NCBI GenBank assembly: GCA_036924085.1
Contig: JAVGWX010000004.1
Location: 81,546,941-81,610,940 of the forward strand
From: Ariolimax columbianus
Taxonomy: Eukaryota; Mollusca; Gastropoda; Stylommatophora; Arionidae
DNA: 64,000 bases
Direction of reading: 5' to 3'
In this document: piece by piece, positions 11,926 to 25,100 of the stretch
Layout of the letters: the number at the start of each line of letters is the position of its first letter
How positions within the stretch are numbered: the first letter of the stretch is position 1
Notes under the pieces: generated by a model
The model's database searches: none
Told to the model about the DNA's origin: nothing
The model's input: the letters and a program-made list of their open reading frames with translations, nothing else
Program-made: the position numbers and the translations under genes

Positions 11926-12296
11926 AGTCTAGTCGGGCTAACGAACGATCATTTCCTTCGTCATCCTCTCTTGAGAATCTCCCCACTTTTCAGATGTTCT
12001 TTCTTACGTTTCCCTTTGTAAAAATAAATATATTTAGCTGTGGCGGTACGGTACTGAAGTCAATGTTGATAAAAATATATACAATAGAACGCTATTATAG
12101 GAACTAATTTGGAGACATACAAATAAAACTTATTTGTTCGCATAATCGGACATCCGAAATTTATGTACGTGCATTACTATATATTGAAGAACAAATAATC
12201 ATCTAGTTTTACGAGTACATGTACACATAATTTCTTATGTACATACTATGTATGTATTCTACACACATTGTTTTAAATCACAAAGTTTCCCTTGCT

Positions 12297-12908
12297 TTAA
12301 CCTTTACCACACTTAGACGCTGCAACACGTAGGTTGGCCGTTCGCGACTTATGATGCCGCTGCATAGCGACGGTGTTATAATCATGTATAATCAAACCGA
12401 CTACGTTAAAATAGCGATGTTGACGTTTGTTTTAGACTTTTGGAAATGATTTATGTTTTTCACTTGGATTTGAAGATTCACCTATTATTGAGAATAGGGA
12501 TGTACAATTTTTGCAACAGATTTTTCTGAGGTAGATCTATTTAGATTGTTTATGTAAATACAATAATTATATTTACAGTGGGAACTGACAGATACAGCCA
12601 TTTGTAAACATTTATAACTCGTTTACGGCACAATTTTTTTTTTTTTCAAGCAAGGGACGCAGAAAGCCGGTGAGTCTATATGTTTGTGCTGTTTTTCATT
12701 TTCACCTTTATCTTCTTGTATCTCAGAAACTAACACATACACATAGCAAAAACATAAACACCAACAAGTTCTTTATTCATTTATGTCTCTACACACAAAT
12801 AAATCATATCTATTCAACAAACGAAATATGTACAGGCTCTCAAAGTCAACCTAGAAAAACGTGAAGTGGCGAAACAATTTTTTTTTTATCAAGTGTGGTA
12901 AAGGTTAA
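12297..12908. mobile_element. piggyBac-type MITE
   Basis: Perfect 14-bp terminal inverted repeats (CCTTTACCACACTT) sit directly inside TTAA duplications at 12297-12300 and 12905-12908, the piggyBac target. The 604-bp interior has no transposase. Internal blocks such as TCTTGTATCTCAGAAACTAA recur at 21355, 25385, 27372, 33165 and 35385. Confidence 0.93.
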
Positions 12909-13874
12909 GGCATCTATGCGTTTACGTGCATCTTAATCACAAACTTTCTTTGAAATTTCAATTGAATCGCATAGCTTTCATTCTGGGCTTCAAACATTAG
13001 CTTGTGTTTGTATAAACAGGTGAATGCTTCGGAATGAGTTAAAAGTGTTTCAACCACCTGATATTCGCTTGAAAAGTTGTAGAGTCCACTGAATTATTTG
13101 CAAAATAATATAATGCTTTTTCGCAAATCAAAGGACCAGAGATCTGATGACAATTTTTGAAGAAACCACTTGTAAACAGCATCATCTAGCTTCATGATCT
13201 TTCGCATTAATGAACCATCAGTCGAATCAAAACTCGTCCTTACAGATCCAATAGCAGCTTTTTGCATCTTTAAACCACTTATTGTAGATTTTCCGAAATC
13301 ACATTCTTGTGCCTAATTTGGTAACACTCGCCACCATTTTGGAGCCTTTCAATTATTTTAAATTTGTCTTTTATGTATAATACTGTTCACATCCGCTTTA
13401 ACATTCAATTTAACGCTAAGAAAGTAAAATATTTAATGAATATGCTTAGAACACTTGCCACTTGAAGGCACATCAAAAATAAGTCCAGATAAATATATTT
13501 TGGTGCTAGGATGCACCCACTTTCAGAGCTGTTCATATAACCCACATTCGGATAATCAATATTCTACTGTATAGGTAACAGCTTAGAGACTGCACTGTCC
13601 CTGGTGAGATCTTGTGGTCGTAACATGTGTTGTTTTGTGTCTGTCTCAGTGCGGTTTATGAGACTGTACCTATGTATGTTTTTTATCACCTTTTTGTAAT
13701 CCTGCTTCTTTTTCCTTAGATTTTTCCCACTGTCATTTAGGTTTTCTTCCTACCGTATCTTTCAAGCAATGTGACAGTAATCTATTTTTAATTTTTTTGT
13801 GCTTTTTTTAGCAGTCTTCTTTTTGTTTTTGCTCCCCGTGGAGTTTAAGATCACAAAGCCTGGGAGCAAAGAGT
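12909..13874. other. Unrecognised AT-rich stretch
   Basis: No coding motif or known repeat was recognised. Confidence 0.4.
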
Positions 13875-14130
13875 AATCAAGGTCAGGTGAAACATACTGA
13901 TCAAGATCACCGTCTCACATTCTCGGCGGTGCTCCTGGAAACAGGTTGTGTCAGAGTAGTTGTGATCTGCAAGGTGGGAACTGACACTCTAACCCCCATA
14001 GTAGTTATCGTACTGAGGGGTCTCACATTGCATTACAGCCAGGAAGATTCAGGTCCACTTTCTCAAGTACGCCTTGGGATGTAAGCCACTGTAACCCGCT
14101 ACATCAAGTTAACTTTGCACAAGCAGCTTC
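13875..14130 (-). repeat. Repeat family 7 copy
   Basis: GTGAAACATACTGATCAAGA, GTGCTCCTGGAAACAGG and CATTGCATTACAGCCAGGAA match the copy at 49700-49935. Confidence 0.7.
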
Positions 14131-14264
14131 GAACAACTGAATATCAAATATCATGTCTAGTTCGGTTAACAATAAGTTCCCTCCTTATCCCCTCTGAGCA
14201 TCTCCCACCTCTTCAAATGCTCGTTGTTGAACCTCCTTGTTGTTATCTGTCTTTGAGGGGTTCA

Positions 14265-14515
14265 AGATGCAGCTGTGGATGAGCTGACAGCAGCCGTCAA
14301 CTAATAGTTGGCTGCTTGCATCAGGATCAGTGACCCTGAAAACAGACTGCAACCATACAACCTGGCTAAGAGATTAGAGACCGAAAAGGAAAGACAAACC
14401 CTATCTTAAAAAAACAGTGCTGAAATCGGATGTCTCGGGCCGAAAGGCACAGATATTGCAGCCTTGCTGTAAACTACGATATAAGTCATTTTCAGGATTA
14501 ACGCTGAAGAAGAAT
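14265..14515 (+). repeat. Repeat family 6 copy
   Basis: Full core from AAGATGCAGCTGTGGATGAG to the 3' end GCTGTAAACTACGATATAAG and a GAAGAAGAATC tail. Confidence 0.75.
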
Positions 14516-14609
14516 CTCTTTGTTATTCTGTTTATTTTATCTTTTATCTTTCCCACTGTCACCTGAGTTTTCCATACTCATATCTTTAAAAAAAAGGTCA
14601 CAGAGAACA

Positions 14610-14880
14610 CACAAAAATCTGATATTGCAAAAGCCTACCACTCCTTGCCCAGAAGAGATCAAGCTATAGTATTCAGGCTGAACATGCCGCTGAAGGCTGA
14701 AAAATCGTCTGTTCGACAAGTTAGAAATTGGGCACACAGACATGTGGAAAGAACAAATAAATGGTAGAACATATTCTTGGGTCTGCCTGATCCACAAGAG
14801 CAGCAACATGGCCCTCCTCAACCCAACTGCTGAGTAAATTATATGGCAATGACAGAGGTCCAAGACGGACCACCAAATTT
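14610..14880 (+). mobile_element. RNase H-type LINE tail remnant
   Basis: YHSLPRRDQAIVFRL on the plus strand resembles the YYQLNRKEQVVVFRR segment at 62623-63003 and is followed by decayed sequence. Confidence 0.55.
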
Positions 14881-14999
14881 ATGAGAGCGAAAGATGTGGT
14901 TATTTGAGAGCGAACGATGAAAAAGTAGAAGCAACAATGTCACACAGTATTTATTTTCATCTTTTTATTAATGATAACCAGATTCATGTACAAATAGAA

Positions 15000-15330
15000 A
15001 TAACGTCTTTGTACTGGTTTAGAAGACTGTAGAGTATGTATATAACCAGTTTGATTTACATTTCCTTGATATAAAAATAACTATGTGCAGCTGATCTATT
15101 CTTGAATGCATTAACTGACCCTGCCCCCACTATTTCCTGTGGCGATGCATTTAAAGCATTCACCACTCTGACTACAAAAATATTTCCTATCATATCTGAT
15201 CTAAACCTTTCTTTAATTAATCTGTAGCTGTGCCCTCTTGTTCTTGTAGGCGGCTGTATTTTGAAAAATCTTGTTATAGTATAATTTATCATTCCTTTGA
15301 TTATTGTATAAACCTGCATTATAACCTGTA
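15000..15330 (-). mobile_element. CR1/L2-like LINE 3' end
   Basis: The minus strand reads [20 protein letters not shown] and VVNALNASPQEIV, then a 3' UTR like that at 4820-4870. It lies just downstream of the PDHX stop. Confidence 0.8.
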
Positions 15331-15891
15331 TAAATAACTGTGGAAAATAACTGTGGCTTCTTGTGTGGATGCGGGTTCCCCCTTACAGTGGAGCAAAGAA
15401 TGTAACCATTGCACCCTACAACATATCTTGTAAAATGCAACTAAAGTGGGTTGTGCATGCGATTGGTAGCCTCATAATAATTCAAAGTGTCACAGAAATG
15501 ACATCTGATAAAAGTACAAAAATGCTTTAACACAGACTTGACCAACTATAGTGGTACCCTATTGGCCGGTCATGACAGGCGACTAGGGTTGTGGATGAGG
15601 CTAGCAACCTCATCATGTAGATACCATTGCTATTGAAACCGCACTGCAAACAAATTGATTCCATAAAGACTGGTCAAGGTAAACCAAATGCAGTGTTGGA
15701 CCTTACCTCCGACATCTGGAGTGAAAAAGGACATGACGATGAAGATGAGTTCTCGGCCGAAATATTTTCTATATTTGTATTCTCACAATATAAACATTAA
15801 GAACTAGCTTCTTATTCAAGTTTCATGGCTTCTATAATATTCACAGCTAAAGGAAGAGTATATTTTACTAAATTTAACTATACTATTTCCA
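15331..15891. other. Possible PDHX 3' UTR and flank
   Basis: Should include the PDHX 3' UTR. No canonical AATAAA on the minus strand was spotted. The block 15540-15640 (CCTATTGGCC...GGCTAGCAACCTC) resembles 40495-40600, so part of it is an old repeat. Confidence 0.4.
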
Positions 15892-16165
15892 TCAAAATGC
15901 GAAAGCTTCAGCTTCAGCATCTAAATTTGTGCCAGACAGCATAGATTTTGGGTTCTCAATGACGTTACGGAACTCCTGCAGCCACTGCGTCGCTTCTACT
16001 TCACTGATTGCCCTGCTGTCATAGGACATGGTAACGGTCATTCTGTGCTGGTTTCCTGCCATGGTCGCAACAGGACGTGACGTGCCGACCGCCAAGATGG
16101 CCAACTGAGGAGGGTTGATGACGGCCGTGAATTCAGAGATTCCAAACATTCCCAAGTTTGAAATG
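15892..16165 (-). CDS. PDHX: PDHX coding exon 10 (C-terminus)
   Basis: Residues 393-483 plus a TGA stop at 15892-15894. [19 protein letters not shown] is unmistakable for the family. The active-site position reads DSR at 442-444, with no following DG, so the acyltransferase His and Asp are absent, as known for E3-binding protein. No AATAAA signal was seen in the few hundred bases downstream, so the 3' UTR end is open. Confidence 0.95.
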
Positions 16166-19100
16166 CTGCAAAAGAGATTAAAGAGTGTGACTGCCAAACA
16201 TAAACAGATAATGACTGAAACCTGACATAGAACCAAGAGTTTCACATCCAGATAGCACAAACCTGAATGTTTTTATGGCTCGGAAACATGTTATGTAACC
16301 ATGACTTTCACATTTATTAATAATTTATAAATTCATTTTATTTAGAAAAAAAACTATTTGGCTTGGCTTCGTTTGTTCTCAATCTCCCACTATGGGATCA
16401 AGATGCTGAGCAGTGCATGAGCTGCAGTGATCAGCGACAGCGAGCCAGAGCTGCCAAGACCCTTCTACACCTCCACACGGTGATCCTGGATAACAGGCTG
16501 CAGCAGGGCAGACTGGCTAAGGAGAAGGGATCGAAGAGGGAATGCTAACCCGGTACTCAAAAAATGCTTGCTGAAGTCGGATGTGTTGGACAGAAAGGTG
16601 CAAATATCGTAGTCAATTTGTAAACTACGCCACAACGCATTCCGTTCTCTGGACTACATTCTGCTACTTAAGCCCTTTCAGTGTTTGGTAGTGGGAGATT
16701 GAGAATGAACGAAGCCAAGCCAATCTCCCACTACCACCTACTTTGGCGGCAAAATGGCACAGGATGGAGACACAGCAATTGAAATCTTCTCTGTAATCAT
16801 TTGCATTTAACCAGTTAACAAGTATCTGGAAATCGAAAACACTGAGCAAATACAAACTTGGGCTGTTGTACTCCAACATAATATCGGTATTAACATTTGG
16901 ATGTGAAAACTGACCAAAAATCTTGAAAATAGGCTAGAAAATGTGAAAATAAATGTCTTAGAAAGTGATTAAACATTGGCTGGAAAGAACTTAAGACAAA
17001 CAAATAGGATTCAAGACCAAACAGCAATATGTTTCTACCATCATAATGAAAAATAACTGACCGTATATCAGATCAACGGCAAAGTACTTCAAGTTCAAAC
17101 GATTATGTGGAGACCAAGTGGCACCAAAAGAGAGGAGCAGGCCAAGAGAGACAATCACTAGAGAAGCCACCAAGATGGATCTCAACAACATCCAGGAACT
17201 ATAATAAGTGGCATCAGATCGATCTACCTGGAGAGCATTGAGTTCTCTCTTATGTGCTGTGTTTGGCACTGAATGAACACAGATAGATAGACACTGGGGC
17301 ATGCCTGCCGAAGACAGATGTGTTGGACCGAACAGTGCAAATATTGCAGTAAAGCTGTAAATTAGCGATACAAAGTATTCTGTTTCCCTGACTACATCCT
17401 GCTACTTGCAACACCCTGTTCAGGGCTTGGTAGCGGGAGATTGAGAAGGAAAGAAGAAGAACTGCAGCATTTTTTTAACCACCAAATATACAATATTTTT
17501 ACAGTAGACTAAAGTATTTGTAATTAAGAATGTGAAATATTTTTACTGTCAGATATTTGTAGTTGAGTTATTTTACTTTAGAAAACAAAATATCTGTAGA
17601 TGAAATTGCACAATATTTTTCCTGTAGACTAAAATATTTGTAGTTGAGACTGTAAAATACTTTTACTGCCAAATATTTATACCTAAGAATGTACACAATT
17701 TTTACTGCAGAATGTAAAATATTTGCAGTTACAACCATAAAATCGTTTTAAATGGTCAATAGCATAGAGTATCAAAATATAATGTTAATAAACTATCTTC
17801 GAGAAATAAAGAACAGATAATAAGTAGTCTTCTCTCTCTCACACACAACCACACAAAGAGAGACAGAGCGAAAGACAGGGGAGGGGGAGAGAGAAAGCCA
17901 CCTTCAAGGACCTTAAGACATGCAGTTGTCTCACCTGAAGCTACCTCCCTGGAACTCATGAGGCTGCAGTTTGCCATCTTTAGCTTTGACAGCCAACTCC
18001 TGCATCAGAGAGTTTCATTACAACTTGGTATTAATTGTACATTTATTACTTAAATCCATGCATTAATTGTACATTTATTACTATTATCCATGTATTAATT
18101 GTCCATTTATTACTAATATATATGTAATAATTGTCAAATTATTACTATTTCCATATAGCAATTGTCCATATATTATTTATATCCATGTATTAATTGTCCA
18201 TTTAAAACTTATGTCTGTATATTAATTGTCTATTTATAACATATCTGCATTATTAATTGTTAATTTATTTTTTAAATTCATGTTCACATTGTCCATTTGT
18301 TACCAATTTTTATGTACATTATGTTAATAATATCCATTAATTTATTGTTAATTTATTACTTACATCCAACTATTAATTATCAATTGATTACTTCTATTCA
18401 TGTTTTAATTGTCCATATATTATTTATATCCATGTATTAGTGACCCATTTATTACTTACATCCACATATTATTTATGTCAATCTACCAATATTCCATTTA
18501 TCACACATAGGAGGGTAAGTCAGTAAATAGGTAACAAACTAATATGGAATGGGCAAACAATTTTGTAGGTAGTTTTTAATGGTGTCAGCAACATCCAGCT
18601 TTGTGATTATTGTAGGTAGCAGACACTAGATGTCAGAGGCACGTGTGCAGCTCAGATACAAAATGGCATCCATGCCAACAGAGCATACAATCAAAGAAGA
18701 GCAAACTGCTGTACGGTTTGGGGAGCGGGCGGGGGGAACTTTCTATAAAGGATATTCATAAGGAAATGATTCCTGTTTACGGTTTCTGTCGCTTAAAGCA
18801 GTGTATAAATAGGCTGATAAATTTTCTCAAGAGCGTTGAAAAATTACTAAGGAAGCCCAACCTGGTCATCCAGTTCATATTGCAACAGAATCATCTGTGC
18901 TGCAGGTGGGGGAAGATGATTAGAGGTGACAGATGAGTAACAATAGACAGTGTAGCAACTGCATTAGGTTCACATAGTTTAGCCTACAGCATAATCCCAC
19001 CTTGGCAGATGTTGTTGAGACAGCAGATAAAAGACTTCTGTGCTGAGGTTTTAGTGCACTAATAAAGCGATGAGGAAAGTGTATTACTGTTGTTTGAAAT

Positions 19101-22100
19101 TATACTAAGAAATTATGAACAATGTAAATGCAATAATAAATGGTTTTCAAACTCATATCTCATTTAGTTTTAAAGAAACCCAAAAAAAACATTTGTGACA
19201 TACTTACTGACTCCTACATTTATTGTTAATTTGTTACTTATCCATATGTTAACTGTCCATTTGTTACTTATCCATATGTTAATAGTCCATTTAAACATTA
19301 ATAAATTCAGCTAAAATCAATAAATATATTAATATTTGGAATCACTTTTGTTTCTCAAGAAATATAATGAATGTTTACCTTGACAGTTTTGCTGATCTGC
19401 TCGACAGTTAAATATGTTGCCCCCTTAACAATGGGGGTGATCAATCCATTTGGTGTAGCCACAGCAACAGAAATGTCTACTGTTGAGGACAATTGCGGAG
19501 CCTCATTAGCCCAGATGGCATTCACGCGAGGTACCCTCTGTGGAGAAAACACCAACATAAAAAAAGAACAATTAAGTTAGGCCAGACAAAAGACAACAAC
19601 AATTAAGTGCTAGTCACTTACACAGACTCAAATTAGACCTACTATCACCCATGTGTTCATGCAGATGAGCAGCAAAGACAGATGAACATATTCTACAAGA
19701 CTGCATCCTTTTTTTTTTTTTATGGGCGTTCGCCTTATTTCTCCTTTTCCCAAGGCGGTGTGCGTGGCACTATGTTTTTATTTTGTGTCTGTCAGCCCAG
19801 TAAATCTGACTTCGGCATGTATTTTATGTAAGAGTCTGCTTCCTCCTGCATTTTCTAAGGGTTTGCTTTCCCGGGCTAATGGCCGGTGCTGTGACTGGGG
19901 AGCGAACCATGCACTTTCGGACTGTGAGCCGTGTCACTAGTCCACGTCATCCCAAAATACATACCGACATATGGCCTAAGGAGACAAAACTTCACAAAAA
20001 ACTACTTTTGGAGTCTTGAAGAACTCTCTTCCACAGCAACTTTTATCCAGAGAACTTTACTTCTCATGTAGATATAATTTTAAAAAAACATAGTGAACAA
20101 GATGAGTTAAGTAATACAAGCAAACTTTGAGCTTATCATTTCATTTCAATGTCTATATTCTGTGCAGGCTCCCATTTTTGAACGCCTGCACCTAGTTGGC
20201 TGTTGCTTTCATTGTTCTCAATGTTTCAGAGCCATACAATAAAAGACTTTATATTGAAATTGAAGATTTGTATTTTTGTATTGGACAACTGATTTTGACC
20301 TCGCAAGGTTTATAATTTACTCCCTGATGGGAAAGCGTGTGGTCTAGGGGTTGTAAACTTGGTTTACTATCTAATTTCAGATAAGTTTAGCATTTTTTCC
20401 TTATATGTTGATTTGTTAGTTCAGTATTGTTGTCCCTGATGAAGGCCTATTGGTCATAACATAGGTTTTGTTTGTGTTCTCATCTCGGTGCGGTATCTGA
20501 CCATACCCATTAAATTTTTTTATTAAACTCAACCTTAATCAACTTTTACATTTTTTTCCATGTTTTTTTCCCATAAACTTGGTTTACAAAGGCAACATAG
20601 CAGGTTCAAATCATGTCATGCTTAGTTTGACAGGTTGGGCATGTCATGGGTTCTTTCATGGTATGATCACTTCTCCCAGTTGAAAGGGACTGAACACATA
20701 AAGGGGCAACCTAGGGCAATGAAGTCAGTTACTGGACTGAACACATAAAGAAGCACCCTAGTGCAATGAAGTCAGTTCTATTTTTCCCTATATAAAAAGA
20801 ACTTAATCCTTTCCAGTTCCGAACCTGTCTACTTGGTCATAAGGTCGGCATGGAAACTATTTGGCCACTCCCCAATCAGACTACACAAGAAGACTGCACT
20901 ATATTAACTTTTTTCCTGGTCCAGCGGCATGAGATTACGTCGATTTGGCTCCGTTCCACTGGCGTTGCCCGAGTGGTCTGTCAGGGTCTTTGTGTATGAC
21001 AAGAACAAGAATAGCACCACTGCCCAAGAGAGAGCATGTCGTAAGAGGCAACTAACTGTGTGACATGACATAACATCGGCCATGGTTAGGTGGTTTGTTT
21101 AGAGCAGCATAGATGGCGCCTTACAGGCTGCGGCTCTACTTTGCTCTAGTGTTTGAGTCTATTAAGATAGGCTTGCACATCACTTAAACCACCGGCTGTA
21201 AGCGCTTGTTCCAACGCAGTGAAGTAATAAGCTGCTCAAGCCTAGCCCGCTAAGCAGGAAACCCTACTACCGGCTACATCCAGCTAATACCAGAGCTGGG
21301 ACTTGCACAGGAGCATCTGCCCCTGTAGAAGTACAGGTCAACTAAGAGCTAAGATAAGAACACTGGCATTGTACGTTGCCAGCTCTAGGGTAATCGCTTT
21401 AGCGTATATAAACTTCTGGGTTAATGTCATAGATACGGCTGAACATACAGCTCTTTTGATTGGAAAGAGTTCCAACTTCTGTCATATACGGTTAGATGAA
21501 AACAATGGCGTTTTTTCCATTTGTTTTAGATTTTGGAAAGGATTTTTTATGTTTTTCGCATGGATTTGAAGATTCACCATTTATTGAGAATTGGAGAGTT
21601 AAGTTTCTGCAACACATTTTTCTGAGGTTGATCTATTTATTTTGTTTATGGAGATACAATAATTAGGTTTAAAGTCGAAATCACAAACATAACCATTACA
21701 TAAAACATTTTCTGGGTTTATAAAAAAATTAACCGAGGGACGCCGCTACCAGGTGAGTCTATAAGTTTGTGTTATTTTTCACCACTATCACCTTCATCGT
21801 CTTGTATCTCAGAAACTAACATACACATAATAACAACACTAACACCAAACAAGTTCTTTATTGATATATCTCTAGACACACACAACAACAACAACAAATT
21901 TTTTTTTAAATGTAAATTAAATTTTATTAAATGTTGGAGCATGACGTGCTGAAAAATTATGCAGATACAGGAAATAGACGTAATTTTGTAAACTGGGAAT
22001 CAGAAGGTTAACACATTCCGGAACAATGACCGATATAACGGACTCTTATTTAAACCCTAGAGGACCATTAACCAATAATTCGGTTTTTGTTTTGTAGAAT

Positions 22101-25100
22101 CGTGATTCGGGTTTTGTGTTAACCAAACTACTTAAAAATTACAACCAGAACTAGAACAGCTTCCGTTCGTGACATTTGACTCGAGCCACATGTGTTTTGG
22201 TACTGAATAAGTGATATATTTGCGTTTTGAAGTAGCTAAACTGTTTTGTTGATTCCTAAAAAATAATGGCAACGCCCACTGCTTCTACTAGACCAAAACG
22301 ATATAGTGCAGAACAAGCTATAGCTGTGTTTCAAAGCTTATTAGTTAGTGATTCTGATACAAAATTAGACGATTTAGAGGATAGTGATTACAGTAATAGT
22401 ACTAGTAGACCTAGTGCTAAGAAATCAAAACGGTCTGGCTTAGGGTTAGTTGGTGGTTGCTTCCAGTCAGGGACTATCAGTGCTCCTGAATCATCAAGCA
22501 GCAGCGATGAGACTGATTTAGAGGATATAACAGGTACGTCTAGAGTTGATGGTGATAATGCCTGGCAATTCTGCAGAGAAAGGCAAATTCCATACCACAG
22601 AGGACTACTAGGCCTGGTGATGGATGGCGTGATGCCTAAAATAATGGAAGTTGTGAATTTTTTAATATTTTTATTGATTTTGATCATTGAGGAAAATTGT
22701 ACATAATTTCAACATTTCTGGAGATAAATGTATCAAATAAACAGTGTTTTGAAGGACTTTGGATACTATTCTGCAAAATTACCAGACAAATTGAAATCAA
22801 CAATTCAGGCCAATGAAAAATTATGGTGAGTTACAATATTTTGACTTATAAATTACCTACCCTTTAAATGGTTTTTTTTTGTACAACATAATTATTTTTT
22901 CAAATAATGAAATATCAGCAATTTACTGATATTTTCATTTTCTGTACCCATTTTTCTTTACAATGATATATAATGAGTACTATATTTGTCTATGCTATGG
23001 TGTGTAATAGTCAGTTGTAAAAGGGATGCAGTAAAATTTTGCTACAGCTGAAAATTAATTTGGTCCAACCCTAAAAAGAATCAAGTATTGAAAGAGTTAA
23101 AGCACATACAACATTTATGTCCGTCACTGACAGCAGGTTGAAGACTTACTGAACAAGATAAGGTAACGGTGTGGGCTAGTGGTTAAGTGACACAGCTAAC
23201 AACCGAAGGTGCTGGGTTCGCTCCTCATCACAGCACCGGCCGTTATCCCGGGGAAGCAAACCCTTAGAAAATGCATGCCGAAGTCGGATGCACTGGGCCG
23301 ACAGGCGCAAAATAAAAACCGTCAACGCACACCACCTTGGGGAATAGAGAAATTAGGCAAGCGCGCAAAAAACACAAAACTGAAAAGATACAAGCAATCA
23401 ATGAATCATAGCTGACTGCTTGCATCAGGGCCACTGAACTAGACCTGCCCAAGACCCTAATTGGTGGCCCTGGAAAAAGGCTGAAACCATGCAGCTTAGC
23501 TGAGACAATAGGGATCAAGAGAGAAGGCAAACCTGATCCCAAATATGTGCCGTGCTGAAGCCAGATGTACAGAGTCAAAGGGCGCAGATATCACAACCTC
23601 GCTATCAACTATGGCATCGTCATCTGTCAGTTGGCGATCATGGACCTTCACCTATTTCTATCACGTGTGTCGTTTACCAACTCTGTTGTTGATTGTTGCC
23701 CATGGCATTCTCTTAGGCCGTCCAGCATCTTCTCTCTCGGCCTTCCTATGTTTCTCTTTCCTGCTATCTTTTTCGTTGTCACGACATGCTCCGAGCCGCC
23801 TCTTCTCATAACATGCTCAAAAAAGGATGACTGTCTTGTTCTGATCCTTGCAATAAGTCATCTTTGTGCCTCCTCGAGTGCTGTATTATTAGTCTTCTTT
23901 GCAGTTCATGGGATCCGTAGCATTCTTCTGGAAAACCACATCTCAGTTGCTTCCAAAGATCTAAGCGCTGGACAGTACTGGTTCCACATAGCATCCAATG
24001 ACTCTCTTTCTCAGTTCCAGCGACAAGGATTTGTTGCACAATATTCCTTTCATGTTCTGGAAGACCGATTTTACTTGCATCTTCCATCTGATGTTATGTA
24101 TGTGCCCAGGTATTTAAACATGTTAACTTGTCTCAATTTGGTCCCCTTCGCTTTGACGCAGCATTTTGGAGAGTCCACTTTTTTCTTTGCTACATCACTT
24201 CTGATTTATTTTTATTAAGCTGAGGCTTTTGTTTTCACTTTGCTGGACTACAATTTGTTTCATTCTGGGCTATCAATACAATCTACGATACAATGTAACA
24301 AAATTACTTTTCAGGACAAACGAAGAAGACATTTTATTAGATCTTCAGACTTACCTGCAAGGCAAATGCTGCAGCTTTGATGATAAAATCATTGACAGAC
24401 ACTTTAACACCATCTTCAAGTAACGTCTTCCTGAGGGCTGTAACAGCTCCAACATCAGACTCAATTGATGCATAGGCATGCGGAATTGTGGTCTGGCAAT
24501 TAAATGAGTGATGATTTTTACCAACAAATAAAATGATCAATCAATTAATCAAAATCTTTCAGCCCTTATGGAGTACATGTCTTCAACAAATTCACACTAA
24601 GGTACCAACGAAGATGAAAATCCAAAACCTCAGCAAGGGCCCCTCTGCATTCAGCATCACCGTGAATGGAAACCCTGTTCCAGCAGACAGTCCTCTCATG
24701 CACACAGCAGTCACTCGTAGGGGTTATGGGCTACATCCATACACTTGCTCTGCGGAGTCTAGTTCCAGCTGAGGCTCTCCTTGGAGACCAGGTCTTCATA
24801 TATACTCCTCTTGCATCGATCCCATCCTCCTGTACGCCTCCGAGACCTGGACGCTACTACAGTGCGACTAGCAGCGTCTTGAGGCCTTCCACCTGCGCAA
24901 CCAAGGTGTGCATTCTCAGGATCCACTGGCACGACCTGATTTCCAACAATGAAGTAGTTTGGCATTCCCAACTCGCATGCATTGTCTTGACGATTGATTG
25001 CCATCGCCTCTTTCTCTTCGGTCCCCAACCCACAAGACGTTTGTAGGAGCAAGGGATGGGAAGAGGCCATGCTCATCCTAGAGATGCCCTTGGGGCCACC

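Noticed and set aside
22388..22687. A minus-strand 99-codon open frame
   Set aside because: It is the antisense of the Ser/Asp-rich transposase-like fragment and shows no motif of its own.
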